Positions 46,895-57,778 of a stretch of 64,000 nucleotides of DNA are shown in pieces; positions within the stretch are counted from its first letter, which is position 1; every line of letters begins with the position of its first letter. The notes beneath the pieces are model-generated. The model saw nothing but the letters and a program-made list of their open reading frames with translations, searched no databases and was not told where the DNA came from. Origin of the DNA: Sebastes aleutianus (lineage: Eukaryota; Chordata; Actinopteri; Perciformes; Sebastidae); NCBI GenBank assembly GCA_916700875.1, contig CAKAKS010000039.1, positions 25,255,315 through 25,319,314 of the forward strand. The letters run 5' to 3'. Both the position numbers and the translations under genes were made by a program.

Positions 46895-47187
46895 CCTGTG
46901 GGTGTGTGGGGCAGAGAGAACGAGGGATTGCAGAAATGCTTAATGTGCTGTGATATGGGTCAGGGGCAAAGAGGTCCCACTCTCTTCCTCTCTTCTACCC
47001 TTTCCTCTAAGCTCCGGTAATGTTTCGCAATCCACAACAGCTCACTAAAGCCGCCACTTAGGAAAATTCAAATAACAAAAAAGACAAAATGTTTTGGATG
47101 GAGACAAATACAAAATCAGAGCCCCGAGGCCCAGTGCACTCAAGGATTAACAGACAGCCTGAATGAAAGTGGAATGACCTTATTGCA
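46895..47187 (-). repeat. Inverted non-coding duplication, copy 2
   Basis: Reverse-complement homologue of 32934-33230. Matching blocks lie at 47168-47187 (20 of 20), 47135-47160, 47039-47055 (GGCGGCTTTAGTGAGCT on the minus strand) and 46940-46965. Spacing between the outer blocks is about 248 bases here against 235 in copy 1, so the copies have drifted by small insertions and deletions. Confidence 0.8.
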
Positions 47188-47358
47188 GCGTTAGGCTACG
47201 GACACACACACATGCACACTGATACTTAGAGGGTATTGTTTTCAACCAAATCTAATGAACAGAATCAATTAAAGATTTGCATTTCAGAGCAGAGGAGTTT
47301 GGAAATGCACAACACTTGGGATCAGAGTGAGGTGTGCTGCATTCACAATGAAAGGCAG

Positions 47359-48263
47359 CAGGGTCTGAAATTAAGTTTTTCCTCACCTGCCACTGTGACA
47401 GGTAACTGAACATTTCTACCGGCCACTAGGGATGTGACGGTGAGGACATTTTCCCACCGGTTAATAAACTTGTGATAACACCGGTGTTACTGATTACACC
47501 GGACATTTTACAAGAAAAGATGACGGTCAATATGTGTAGCGCGCTTACTTTGATCTTTATCGTTGGATGTCTGTGTGTCTGGCCTCTCCGGTCCAGCTTT
47601 CGCTGCGAGGCCGCAGTTTTCCACCCTGCGCCGCTCCGCTGCACACACCGGCTGCGAACGCTAAATCTGAAATATTGCCAAATAGGCACTTTTGCTTTTC
47701 GCTATTGCCATCATCTTGTCTGTCAACTCTCTCTCGTCCCGTGTGTGAAATCTGACTCCTGCTGCTCTGAGCTGAGACTCTGTACGGAGCAGACACTCAT
47801 TTTCAGTTTGTAGCGTCTGTCTTCGACTATGTATTGATAACATAGCGCTGATACGCAAAAATTAACTAAATGGGTTTTATTTCTGTAAAAAAAAAAGCAA
47901 AATGACGGTGGTGGCGGTGGGCAAGTAATGTAATCGGTGTGTGCCGAACACCGTCTAACAGCGACTACTGCGACAAACCTACCGGCCACTCAATTTCTTT
48001 TGTCTGCCACTTCTGAAATCTATGTAGAACACTTTAAGAGTTGTAAAAACTGAGTCAGTGGAAGCAGACTGTAGAAATTTGGAATTTACCATGTAACCTT
48101 AATCCCTGACTATTTTTAATTCAGGAATTTCTTTTAAAAATAATATTTCTTAATATAAGGAAAACCTATCTGCCATGGTGGCAGGTGACCTGAATTTTTT
48201 ACCTGCCGCAGCCAACACTTAGCCTGGATTTGGCAGGTGGCAGGTGCTAATTTTTATTCCCTG
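47359..48263. mobile_element. Outer hAT-type element, host of a nested insertion
   Basis: Starts CAGGGTCTGAAATTAAG and ends CTAATTTTTATTCCCTG, giving CAGGG-type inverted ends. A perfect 8-bp duplication AAAGGCAG flanks it at 47351-47358 and 48264-48271, the length typical of hAT transposons. Without the nested insertion it would be about 342 bp and non-coding, with repeated ACCTGCCA/TGGCAGGT motifs. Confidence 0.85.
47427..47981. mobile_element. Inner hAT-type element, nested
   Basis: Starts TAGGGATGTGACGGTGAGGA and ends GCGACAAACCTA. A perfect 8-bp duplication CCGGCCAC flanks it at 47419-47426 and 47982-47989. The interior contains ACACCGGTGTTACTGATTAC. Open frames on both strands at 47472-47858 lie inside and have no domain. 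It inserted after the outer element, so it is the younger one. Confidence 0.85.
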
Positions 48264-48768
48264 AAAGGCAGTGTGCTCATGTTCTTAACATCTACAGTAG
48301 TATGTGTACAAATATGAGACACAATCTCTGGCCTTACATTCATGCATATTTATCTCTACTTACCACAGTGTAGAAACGTGAAGAGTGCCATTAAATAGTC
48401 AATAGATTTACAATCACAATCAAAAAGGCTGTGGAAGCCAGGAAGTGCCTGCTGCTTATCTCTAGACCATCTGGGCTCCGATAAGGTTCATATCCCACTT
48501 GCTCTCTACTTGAAACTTAAACACACATTATCTGCTCTTTTTTACACTCAATTCACTGGTAGCAGCTGAACGGGGCCTCGGAGGTGAAAGCTTAGAACCG
48601 TGGTAGTCTAAAATAGATATAGTGTGCAGTATTGTTTGACTTCTCTGATAGTACACAATGGGTATTCTCAATTATTGATAAATCTTGCTTTTTCTTCTGA
48701 ACTGAACATGGGATAGATCTTTTTTAGGGCTTAGTTAGCTGGCAACTGAGGTCATATTGGCAAATAGT

Positions 48769-48790
48769 AAAAAAAAAAAAAAAAAAAAAA
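48769..48790. repeat. Poly-A tract
   Basis: About 22 consecutive A bases, with no recognisable retroposon body beside it. Confidence 0.9.
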
Positions 48791-49174
48791 GAAGCTGATA
48801 TATTTCTGTCAATCTCCCGTCTAGTTGGTATTTGGCCATCGGCTGCGGAGCAAAACAGTCTCTGGAACCTGCCAGCGCACTTGCCCTGCTCCCCTCTAAA
48901 TGGCTGTCTGCCTCTCCCCATCTCCTCCTGCTGCTTAATGCCCGAGGCCTCTGTGAACTCCACTGGCTGTCTAGAGGCCTGTAAGGTCTGCTTCGGCCCT
49001 GCTCTGGGTTGCCATGGAGATGAGAGTGCAAAAGGGAAACATCTCGATCACGGTCAATGGCACTAGATATCACAAAAAGAGGCACAGAATGAAGCTACAG
49101 ACAGACAAGGGGGAAGATACAGCAGCCACTCTCAGAGAGACGAACGACGGTGACCAAGGTTGATGGACTTTATG

Positions 49175-49199
49175 CACACACACACACACACACACACAA
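49175..49199. repeat. (CA)n microsatellite
   Basis: About twelve CA units. Confidence 0.9.
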
Positions 49200-49373
49200 C
49201 TGCTGAATGTGGTTTACACACCATATGCAAATAGCATAAACTCCCTCTAGATGCCTTGTATGTGCATGAGTGCATATTCTCACATAAAGGTTAAACGTGT
49301 CTCGAGGTCTCAGTCTCCAGGGTGTTAATTATGCCCCTATGAGAAAGTGTACAGACAGAGATACATACTGTAT

Positions 49374-49374
<1 letters not shown>

Positions 49375-49411
<37 letters not shown>
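49375..49411. repeat. (CA)n microsatellite
   Basis: About eighteen uninterrupted CA units, 200 bp from the preceding array and after a similar TATGCACACA start. Confidence 0.9.
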
Positions 49412-49412
<1 letters not shown>

Positions 49413-49772
49413 ACTAAGCAAACCCTGCAGTTGGCAGCTCCTCCAATCACAGTGGAGAAGATAAGGAGGCTACTGCAGAGCCACAACTGTCACAGCTGAT
49501 GTGTCACTGGGGAAGGAATTAAGAGTGAGCATGCACTTCCTGAGCTCCCTCGCTCATTAGCATACATTTGTAAACAGAGAAACAAAGGGCCTTGGTGCTG
49601 GGCTAACGCGCTGTCACCATGTTAGCAAGAGTCGGAGCCAAACAGAGCATCTAAATGAGGTGAGCGTGCTGGAGGAGACCTTTCTGCGATAATGCATCCA
49701 TCTTCTGAGTTCCTGACAGCTGAGCCGCAGCGTTGGGGAGAGAGGAGCTCCGCATCCGGAAAAAAAACTTAC

Positions 49773-49826
49773 ACCGGATAAACTCGAGAGTCGAGGCCCG
49801 GGCTTCGAGTCTCGTGGCACCGAGCT
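49773..49826 (-). CDS. Candidate 54-nt exon (weak)
   Basis: On the minus strand a long pyrimidine-rich run ending TTCTGGCTCACAG precedes 54 bases, followed by the strong donor GGT/GTAAGT. All three frames are open. The phase-0 frame reads SSVPRDSKPGPRLSSLSG. The length divides by three, so an alternative cassette exon is possible. With all frames open and no family match, support comes from splice signals alone. Confidence 0.28.
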
Positions 49827-52107
49827 CTGTGAGCCAGAAATAAAATAAAAAATGACAGAGCAAAGCAACTTTTCTTGCGGGAGCAACAAGAAGAGGAGAC
49901 ACAGAGGTGTCAGAAAAAAGGAAAGCGAGAGAGGAGGAGGAAAACGGAGAGTTTAGCTATGCCTCGCTAAAAGACTGAGACAAATTGTGTTTCAGAAACC
50001 GCAAAACACTTGAGACAAGACTGACCCCTAAATAACCTTACTCTGTTTACCATCTCTCTTTCCCTTTTTGTCTCCCTCACAAACACCCTCCTCCATTTCC
50101 CTTTCTTCTCTCACCACCTCATTCCTTGCTTGTCTCGCTTGCACTTGCTCTTCCTACACACCTTTTTTATCTTTTCTCTTCTCTCCCTCATCCTCTCCAT
50201 CACTCTCTGGAGCCATCTGATGCGTCAGCAGCGATTAATACCTGAATATTGTTTCCGTGTAGAACCCCGGTGTGGTCATTATCCTCTACCGAGTATCTGA
50301 TTATCATCGTCCCGAGGAGTCATTACTTTCCTGATAATATCGCCTGTGTGCCGAGAGAGAGAGAGAGAGAGAGAGATAGAAGAAGGGTGGTGAAGGAGGA
50401 CGCTGAAAAAGTGGAAAAAAAAGTAGTGGTGGTGAGGGGATACAGCATACAGCATGAGAATACAAGATAAAAGAAGACAGGAGAAGGGAAAGGAGGACAG
50501 AGGAAGGGGGAACAAGGGAGCGGGGGAAGAAAAGGAAGAGGTTATGTGTTACAAGCGGGGAGGGAGAGGAAGAGGGAGGTTGGCGAGGAGAAGGAGGAGG
50601 ACAGAAACAATAATAGCCTTGTCTTATCACTGTACAGTGATAAATTCGCTTCTCGTCAGGGAGTCGCTGCCCCGGCTGGGTCCATGCCTGATGACAAACC
50701 ACCTCCACCCTGCACTGGGGCCCTGGCTATTTATGATCAGGCAATTCATAGGAGCCGGCCAGGGAGCCAGCTGGGCCTCAATTCGTCTTGGGTCGGAGCC
50801 GTCACTCCTGGGACCAGGTGACAACCTCAAATGGGGCCACTCTGTCACGTCTCGTCTCTCCCTCCTCTGCCCTCCACTCTGACAGTTACTTCAGCACATC
50901 ATCTGCTGGTTACTGGTGATAAGAACACTTTTTCACCTCTCTACGCCCGCCGTCGACTTTCCACATGTGACAGCGGCACGCAATTCAGTTTGAACCGATT
51001 GCGGTAATTCAATGGATTAATTCAATTACAGGATTTTTTTTACCACATAGTGCTTAAATGAAATAATAATGCACAGAAACCTCATTACACAACTTCTTGG
51101 TACTGAAGAGGGAACTGCCTAGTCAGCGTCTCTCTAATGAACAGTCCAATTACGGCAATACTTAGCAATTACTGACTTTTTTGAGGTGCAAGATTGCTAA
51201 TGCAATATCGCTGCTATGGTGGAGAGTGTGAGACAAAATACCAGTATGTGTTCAGCTAAGTAAACAGGATTACATAATACTTGCGCAAACAAATGTATGA
51301 AATTAGAATGCTTCCTCATCAGCCAGCTCACCATCAGTTCGCTCACTTATCCTCCTGCTACAACAATCCCCACGGCCCGCTGACCCGGAATCATTCACGA
51401 AGAACAGGGAGCTCAAATAAGGAGAACACGGGACACGACCGAGCAATTAATTCATGCGAGCTGCTGCAATTGTTTGCATTTTGTTTCTTGTGTCTGTTTA
51501 CCCGTTTACATATTCCTGCGCTTGGTGTAAATTATTCATGGGTGTTCCTTTTCGTATCCTCCGGCGACAGCAAGAGGCCGGTCACGCTGCGAATATGAAG
51601 GCAACAACAGAACGCATTGATCGACATCGCTGACGATTTCAGGTTTGGAAATGAAAAGGAAGGTGAGAGAGAGGGTTCAGGGACGAGATAGAAGGAAGAG
51701 GAGGAGGGGAGTCCTGCTCAGCCTTGGCAAGAAAAAACACACTCAGCAGCAGACAGAGAGAGGCCAAATTCTGTATGCCTCTCATATGAGCCTACACTTA
51801 AACACTTGATGTGTCTATGTATGTGTGTGTGTCATCTGTGGTCAGCAACTTTTCTGACCATTGATCAGAACACTGGCTTTGCAGCAATGGACGCACAAAA
51901 GGGCGTATGAACAACACAATAACGCACAAGGCATTTAGCGTGCAATATGAACGCCATTCTTGCATTTGCTGCGTCTTTTGTACACCTTGAAATCTGTACT
52001 GACTGCAATGTAAATGCATCTGCATAAATACGCTACGATCAGAGCTAGTGATGTAAAATAAAAGCAAGAAAGACTGTTTATGGTGGGAGGGAGGGGAGGT
52101 GGATAGG
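49827..52107. other. Non-coding stretch, possible conserved regulatory DNA
   Basis: A GA repeat lies at 50353-50376 and purine-rich DNA at 50380-50600. The interval 50980-51560 is unique, with many TAATTA/AATTA-type motifs, and could hold conserved non-coding elements. The open frames here, including 142 aa at 50454-50882, show no domain. Confidence 0.45.
50353..50376. repeat. (GA)n microsatellite
   Basis: About eleven GA units. Confidence 0.9.
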
Positions 52108-52345
52108 TCCAACAAACACAGGACTTTTAACCAGGAGACCGCTGTTCGAGACCGATAACGTTTGTCACGTGTTTTCCGTACTGATTTCCAAACTTATTTT
52201 AAGCCCAACCATGACGTTTTTTTCTAAACCTAAGTGGTTTTGTGCCTAAACTTAGCTGTGGACGTTACAGTAGTTTTGTTGCGTGGCGTACAAATGACAC
52301 ACGAAAAGTGTTGTGCCTTCCCGTGTAATCGGGTTGACAAACGAT
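52108..52345 (+). mobile_element. SINE-like repeat with B-box motif
   Basis: Near its start, CGCTGTTCGAGACC resembles a tRNA-type B box. Further blocks TTTTCCGTACTGATTTCC, TTTCTAAACCTAAGTGGTTT and GGCGTACAAATGACACACG are familiar from fish repeats. It shares the CCTAAAC-rich part with 22312-22690. Confidence 0.45.
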
Positions 52346-53939
52346 GCACTGATTTGCTTGGAAAATCTTAACTCAGGGTCCATCTACATCGCATGGTCTT
52401 TATCGGCAGAATTCTGCTAGTAAGAAAACAACATTAAAAAAAAAATGAACACGATGTTTTTTTAATCGCACTTGGAAGAAAATTAATATGCAAATTCAGG
52501 TGTGTGCCATCACTCTATTTTTGATTTTGTTTGTGACTTACAGTACGCTGCTTACTTGCGTTGTAAACTCATTTCTGCACACACCCAACAACCCTATGAT
52601 ACATCTAGCATACCCATCAATTTCTTGATGTAAGACAAAAAATAACCCAAAAAAACCTGTGTATTTATACACATCAAAGACATCAAACGAAATGAGACTG
52701 TCGAGTCAAAAAAGCTAGAAGGAAATAAATAAAATCTAACGCTGCAAGTTGGTATGGGAGTAATTGGGAAAGCTATCTGACAGCTCTGTCTCCATTTTGA
52801 AGCTATCGCCGAGGGAGCTGGTGTTACTAGGGCGAGCAGAGGGTACAACAAAATCATTTTAATGTGCTTAATTGAACAGATGTCCAGCTTGCTCAGTGTT
52901 TGAGCGCAGACAAGGCCTCAATCAATGCGTTTTTCCACTCATTTGCGGGAGCCAGGTCACAACGTGCCCAAGCACAGTGTCAGAATATCTCAGGCGTCGG
53001 TGTCTCCCTGCTTGGCAACATCCTTAACGAGAAACAAGCAGCAGACACACCGAAGAATAAATTGGATAGTTGCTGACTAACACATGTAAGATCAAAAACT
53101 GTTATGCTTGTATTGCATTTGTTGTGTTGCATTTGTCATCTGTGACTTTGCCTGGATGCCATCAGGTCATCCAAACTCACATTTATATGTAACATCTCTT
53201 TGGTGTGCAGACATGGCCAGATCAAGAGATTACCACAAAGTCGGGGACCTTTCAATGAAGCATTTATGTTGTGATATAGAAATAAGTCTAGTTTCTTGAC
53301 TGGTGAATAAATGGGCGGGAAAGCCTAAATCCTCTCTGAGTTTATTTATCAAACTGCTAAAAGTGAATTCTGGAGAGCGCCAGAGGTCTCTTTAATTTGG
53401 TTAAGAATAGTTCTTCAGGGTCATAAGTGGCTGCGGTACAGATACAGAGATGAGCACACCCCTTCAGAGACAGGCTTTAGAATGAATGTACAAAAACATC
53501 ATTGAACATGATGTAATCTGCACTAATTGAAGCTGCTGTTTTCTTTTAAGCAGTTACCTCGAAGTGCAAATGCCGTACTAAATTCCCCTTCCAGGTTTTC
53601 TCTGATGAACCTTGTCTTCTAACAGCAGACTTTCCTTCATGCTCCAGTTAGTTGGATCTTATTTCCACTTCATGTACTTTCCTATGCAGTATTTATGTTG
53701 TTTTATTCTTAGATCATGTGTTACTACAAAAGATATTTAAGATTTTGCATAAATAAAATCATTAGAAGTTTGATAAATACTTGCTGACATGTTCTTCTGT
53801 CTGTCTGTCTCCATCTCCCCCGTTTCAGTGCTGCCGCCCCACTACTGTACACACACGCACCTCTACACACAACAAACAGCGATATCCGTCTGAGAATAAC
53901 TAATAATAATTAATACTGAATAATGAATAATGAATAATG
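52346..53939. other. Non-coding stretch, no supported gene
   Basis: Unique sequence. A minus-strand segment at 53557-53625 has a GTAACT donor and open frames, but its acceptor is weak, so it is not called. Confidence 0.5.
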
Positions 53940-54086
53940 TTGTGAGATTATTCCTTATTTCATGGTCTATTTTGAGATTTATACATTATTATTATTACAT
54001 ACTAATAGACGAAGCATTCGAATACTGATTTGTAGGTTGATTACCATGGCAACAGTCAAAGCTTCGAAGCATTCGCATCAGCCCTA
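53940..54086. mobile_element. hAT-like element fragment
   Basis: Contains GAAGCATTCGAATACTGATT, GATTACCATGGCAACAGTCA and ends GCATCAGCCCTA. I recognise this end as a common fish hAT repeat. A preceding AATAATG-type tandem (53903-53940) may be part of it. The left boundary is uncertain. Confidence 0.45.
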
Positions 54087-54256
54087 ATAAATACAGATCG
54101 GTAAAGTGCACTGTTTGTGTGTATACACGAGGCCTGCGTAACTTTATGCAGTCCAACTTGGGCCAATGAAAAGCACATCATGCAATGATGCATGAGACCT
54201 CATAATATTATATTACCTCTTTACCTGAAGTGCCTCCTTTTACTGTATATACAGAT

Positions 54257-54302
54257 GAGAGGAGAGGAGAGGAGAGGAGAGGAGAGGAGAGGAGAGGAGA
54301 GG
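54257..54302. repeat. (GAGAG)n pentanucleotide repeat
   Basis: About nine units of AGGAG/GAGAG, the reverse-complement unit of the array at 30688-30728. Confidence 0.9.
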
Positions 54303-55114
54303 AAACGAAAGGGAGGAGGAGAGGAGCAGCCACAGTTTATTCATCTGTGACTGATGTGAAGGTGTGTTATGACCCATATCTGAACTCTCGTCAGCCACTC
54401 ATGACCCTCTTAGCCAAGCCACTCGTACCTGATAGGAACCTTCTGTAAACTAAAATTACACAACATCCTCGTTCTGTTTAACCTAAGGCAAAATGAATGG
54501 GCGGGCAGCTAACGACTAATATTTGGCAGAGATAGTGACGATCCAGACTCCACTCTCCTCACGGTACACCAGAGTCTGTGGACCCTTGCAGTCGTCTCCC
54601 TGGGCAACCAGTCATTCACCCTGTAGGAGGATTTAATGTTGAAAACCGCCGCCTTGGGCACCCACGTTGACCCGAGCATGAGCTGCAGGCAGAGAAGCAT
54701 ATTTCAATCTGTTACCCGTGGCAACACTCAGAATACCATCCTGTTGTCGGTGTACACACCTACTGTAGAGCCAAAACAAAACCTCCCCTGAGTCGTGAGC
54801 TTGTATTAACCTTACAGAATCTCTCCATCCTCTTTCTTTCGATCGCTGTAGTGTACTCTATCTCTGCTTCTGGCTGCACCGTTCTTCAATGCCTGAGTTT
54901 TTTTTGCTTTAGTATCTCTTTTGTAACTCCCACTTCCTTTGAGTTAGTCAATGTACTGTATCACCATAAAAATCCCATCATGTTGAGGGACTAAATATTC
55001 CCTGGAATTCTGTTCATGAAAACATCATGATGTTACCTATATGCTGCATTCCTGATAACTGAAATAAAAAAGTAAATATGGATATGATGACCTCTTAGAT
55101 CAGAGTATCAATAT
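54303..55114. other. Non-coding stretch, no gene seen
   Basis: Unique sequence with no recognised repeat or exon. Confidence 0.5.
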
Positions 55115-55732
55115 TAAGGCTGTCAATCGATCAAAAATATTTAATTACGATGAATCACAAATTAACCGCACATTTTCTATCTGTTCAAAATGTACCTTAA
55201 AGGGAGATTTGTCAAGTATTTAATACTCTTATCAACATGAGAGTGGACAAATATACTGATTTATGCAAATGTATGTATATATTTATTCAATCAATTAACA
55301 AAACAATGACAAATATTGTCCAAAAACCCTCACAGGTACTGCCTTTAACATAAAAATATGCTCAAATCATAACATGGCAAACTGAAGCCCAACAGGCAAC
55401 AACAGCTGTCAGTGTGTCAGTGTGCTGACTTGACTATGACTTGCCCCAAACTGCACGTGATTATCATAAAGTGGGCATGTCTGTAAAGGGGAGACTCGTG
55501 GGTACCCATAGAACCCATTTTCATTCACATATCTTGAGGTCAGGGGTCAAGGGACCCCTTTGAAAATGGCCACGCATCATGCCAAAATGTAGTGTAAGTT
55601 TGGAGCGTTATTGAGCCTCCTTCATGACAAGCTAATATGACATGGTTGGTCACAAGGTGCATTAATGCGTTAAAGAAATTAGTGGCGTTAAAACGGATTT
55701 GCGTGATTATCGCGTTAACTTTGACAGCCCTA
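55115..55732 (-). mobile_element. Family A element, most complete copy
   Basis: From TAAGGCTGTCAATCGATCAA to CGTTAACTTTGACAGCCCTA, so both inverted ends are present. It includes TGTTCAAAATGTACCTTAAA and the TTTATGCAAATGTATGTATA block absent from the copy at 40578. The DR1-like motif at 55537-55549 has one substitution in its second half. An internal deletion near 55640 removes the GATACCAGTATC part seen in other copies. It has no coding capacity; the open frame at 55540-55770 is spurious. Confidence 0.9.
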
Positions 55733-57711
55733 ACATTAATAATGATTCTTTGACACAAAAAGATCCCCAAAATATAATTCCAGGGATGATATAAAACATC
55801 ATCTCCAGAATCTCACATTATCAAGGTAAAATCTTTTATTTCACTTATTTTATGAATATCAACTATCCCAAGTCTTGGATTCAAGACAACTTTGCCACAT
55901 TTTTAATTGCATCTTATACCGGTCAGTGGCGTTAAGTACTACCTATCATTCACTGATCTGACACACTTTAATAGGATTACACTTTCTCTCTTAAGAGCTC
56001 ACCGTTATCCAATTAAGCTATCGGCCTATTTCAAGCAGGCTCCTGAAGAGTGATCAGTGTATGCCAAAAGGGTAGGAACATGAAAGAAGTCGGTTCAATT
56101 GTGAAAGTCGCACGGAAGACAAAAGCCCATTCTGCTTCCCAGTGTGGGCTCAGTGAACGTGCGCTCTCTGAACAAGTTCTGCAAGGACAGAAGACATTCA
56201 ATTGTCATGCCAGACAACACAACAGTGTTGGAAGCAGGACGGTGCACACAGACGGGCCTTCTGCTGCTGTTGTTGCTAAACGTATCTACTATGCATGAGG
56301 GGCAAGGGAGCAAAGAGGGCACGGCCCACAGTGCAGGGTGGTGGTGTGTAGGTGCAGAAGAATGACGGGGACAGAAAGACAGACGTGTTGCACACACGCA
56401 TAGCATGCACTTGCCCAGTGTGCACAGTCCGCACTTGCACTCTGCAGACATACACTTCTTTATACTAAATAATTTGTGCGCAATTAAACTCGGCAAACCT
56501 ACACTGCAGTGGAAGGAACAGTGAGAGAGATTTGAGGCAGTGGGCAGGATAATACTGAGAGAGAAAGAGGAACCGAGAGACAGACAGTGGGAGGCATGAG
56601 CAGAGATAAATGGTAAGAGACAGAAGAAGTAGGAAGAGGCTGAAGGAGCGAGACAAGAAGAGAGAAGCGAGGACAGTGGCAAAAGTAATGAGATGAGAAA
56701 GAGGGTGACCTTAATCAGCCACTCGACACAATGTACGCGCACACGCATTCACACACATACATTTACACACACACAAAAATACCTACCAACCTGGCGTGTG
56801 TGTGTTTGCACAGCAGTACTCTCTGTTTCATTACAGGCCCATTTCCCCCACCTAATACCCGGACAGGAACCGGCGATAAGGAATGTACACACTCTCCTCT
56901 GTACACAACATCTCATTTGAGCAGAGGAAATTGGAAAGAAGAGGAGAAAGGAGGAGAGCGTGGAGAGGTGAGAAGGACAGCAGATGAGGGGGGTAAAAGG
57001 ACTGGACGGAGGAGAAGGAGGACAGCGGCGGCGAATGAATGTTTGCCGGAGCAGAGATAAGCCCGGTCCGGCTCGCGCAAAAGGCAAAGGTGTGGGTTTA
57101 AGATTGGGGGGAACGAGTGGAGGAAGGAGGGATGAAGAGTGGTGTTGCTGATGAGAAAGGGAGAGCAGGCTGAGAGGTGGACAGAGGTAAAAAAGACATG
57201 CTGAGGGATGCAAAAGAGCAGCAGAGCTAATTTTCCTCCACTTCTTTTTGATGTTTCTTGGCAGCAGGATAAAAAAAAATGTGGCATCGGGAGGACTTTG
57301 TAGCAAAAAGGAAGAGGGTTTTGATGGAGAAGGCAATCACGTAGAGAGAAACAGAGACATAGATGGAAAGGGATGCAACACCAACTGCATAAATACTACT
57401 TATGGCTGAACTGAGGGGTCAAAGGAAACAAAAACAAGCAGCAATGACGCATACGGAGCGGCAAAAATGCACATGATGCTCATTGCTCAGGACATCGGGC
57501 CAGCAGCGCTCACACTTCTGCATGTATTGAGGGTCACAAGAAACCACTGGAGAGGAGGGGGGGGTGACAATATTACTCATAACATAATACCAAATGACTG
57601 TGGGCTGTGTCAGGGAAAGTGAGTAACACCAAAAGCCAGCTAGGAGCAGCAGACCAAAGTCTGTGTAAAGGATCAAAGAAATAGGGACAGAGGGGGTAAA
57701 ATCGTACTCAC
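55733..57711. other. Non-coding stretch, compositional open frames only
   Basis: The longest open frame in the window (217 aa, minus strand 56095-56748) and another of 195 aa at 56749-57336 lie here. Both are Ser/Leu/Pro/Cys-rich, over GA-rich and CA-rich DNA, with no domain or splice structure. A CA-rich zone lies at 56739-56776. Confidence 0.55.
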
Positions 57712-57778
57712 TGCAGCGTCTCTAGCCATAAGGAACTCGGCCCGATTTGTATTCATCCGTGCAAACGGGGGCAAACAA
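57712..57778 (-). CDS. Candidate 67-nt exon (weak)
   Basis: On the minus strand TTTGCTATCCTCCTCAG is followed by 67 bases and the strong donor GCTGCA/GTGAGTACG. The frame ending in phase 0 reads CLPPFARMNTNRAEFLMARD then AA. No family is recognised. The preceding intron-like sequence is TG-rich, which can mimic a polypyrimidine tract. Confidence 0.25.

Larger units (their letters stand above)
48272..49772. other. Non-coding stretch with CA repeats and poly-A
   Basis: Unique DNA plus simple repeats (listed). The open frames over 48724-49085 show no domain. Confidence 0.5.

Noticed and set aside
53557..53625. Minus-strand segment with GAG/GTAACT donor and open frames
   Set aside because: No convincing polypyrimidine tract at the acceptor, and several frames are open. 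Left uncalled.
56095..56748. 217-aa minus-strand open frame, the longest in the window
   Set aside because: Ser/Leu/Cys-rich translation of GA- and CA-rich DNA, with no domain, no splice signals and no start context. Long frames of this kind arise by chance from stop-poor simple sequence.
56749..57336. 195-aa minus-strand open frame
   Set aside because: Pro/Ser/Leu-rich and overlapping other open frames in the same purine-rich tract. No recognisable protein feature.
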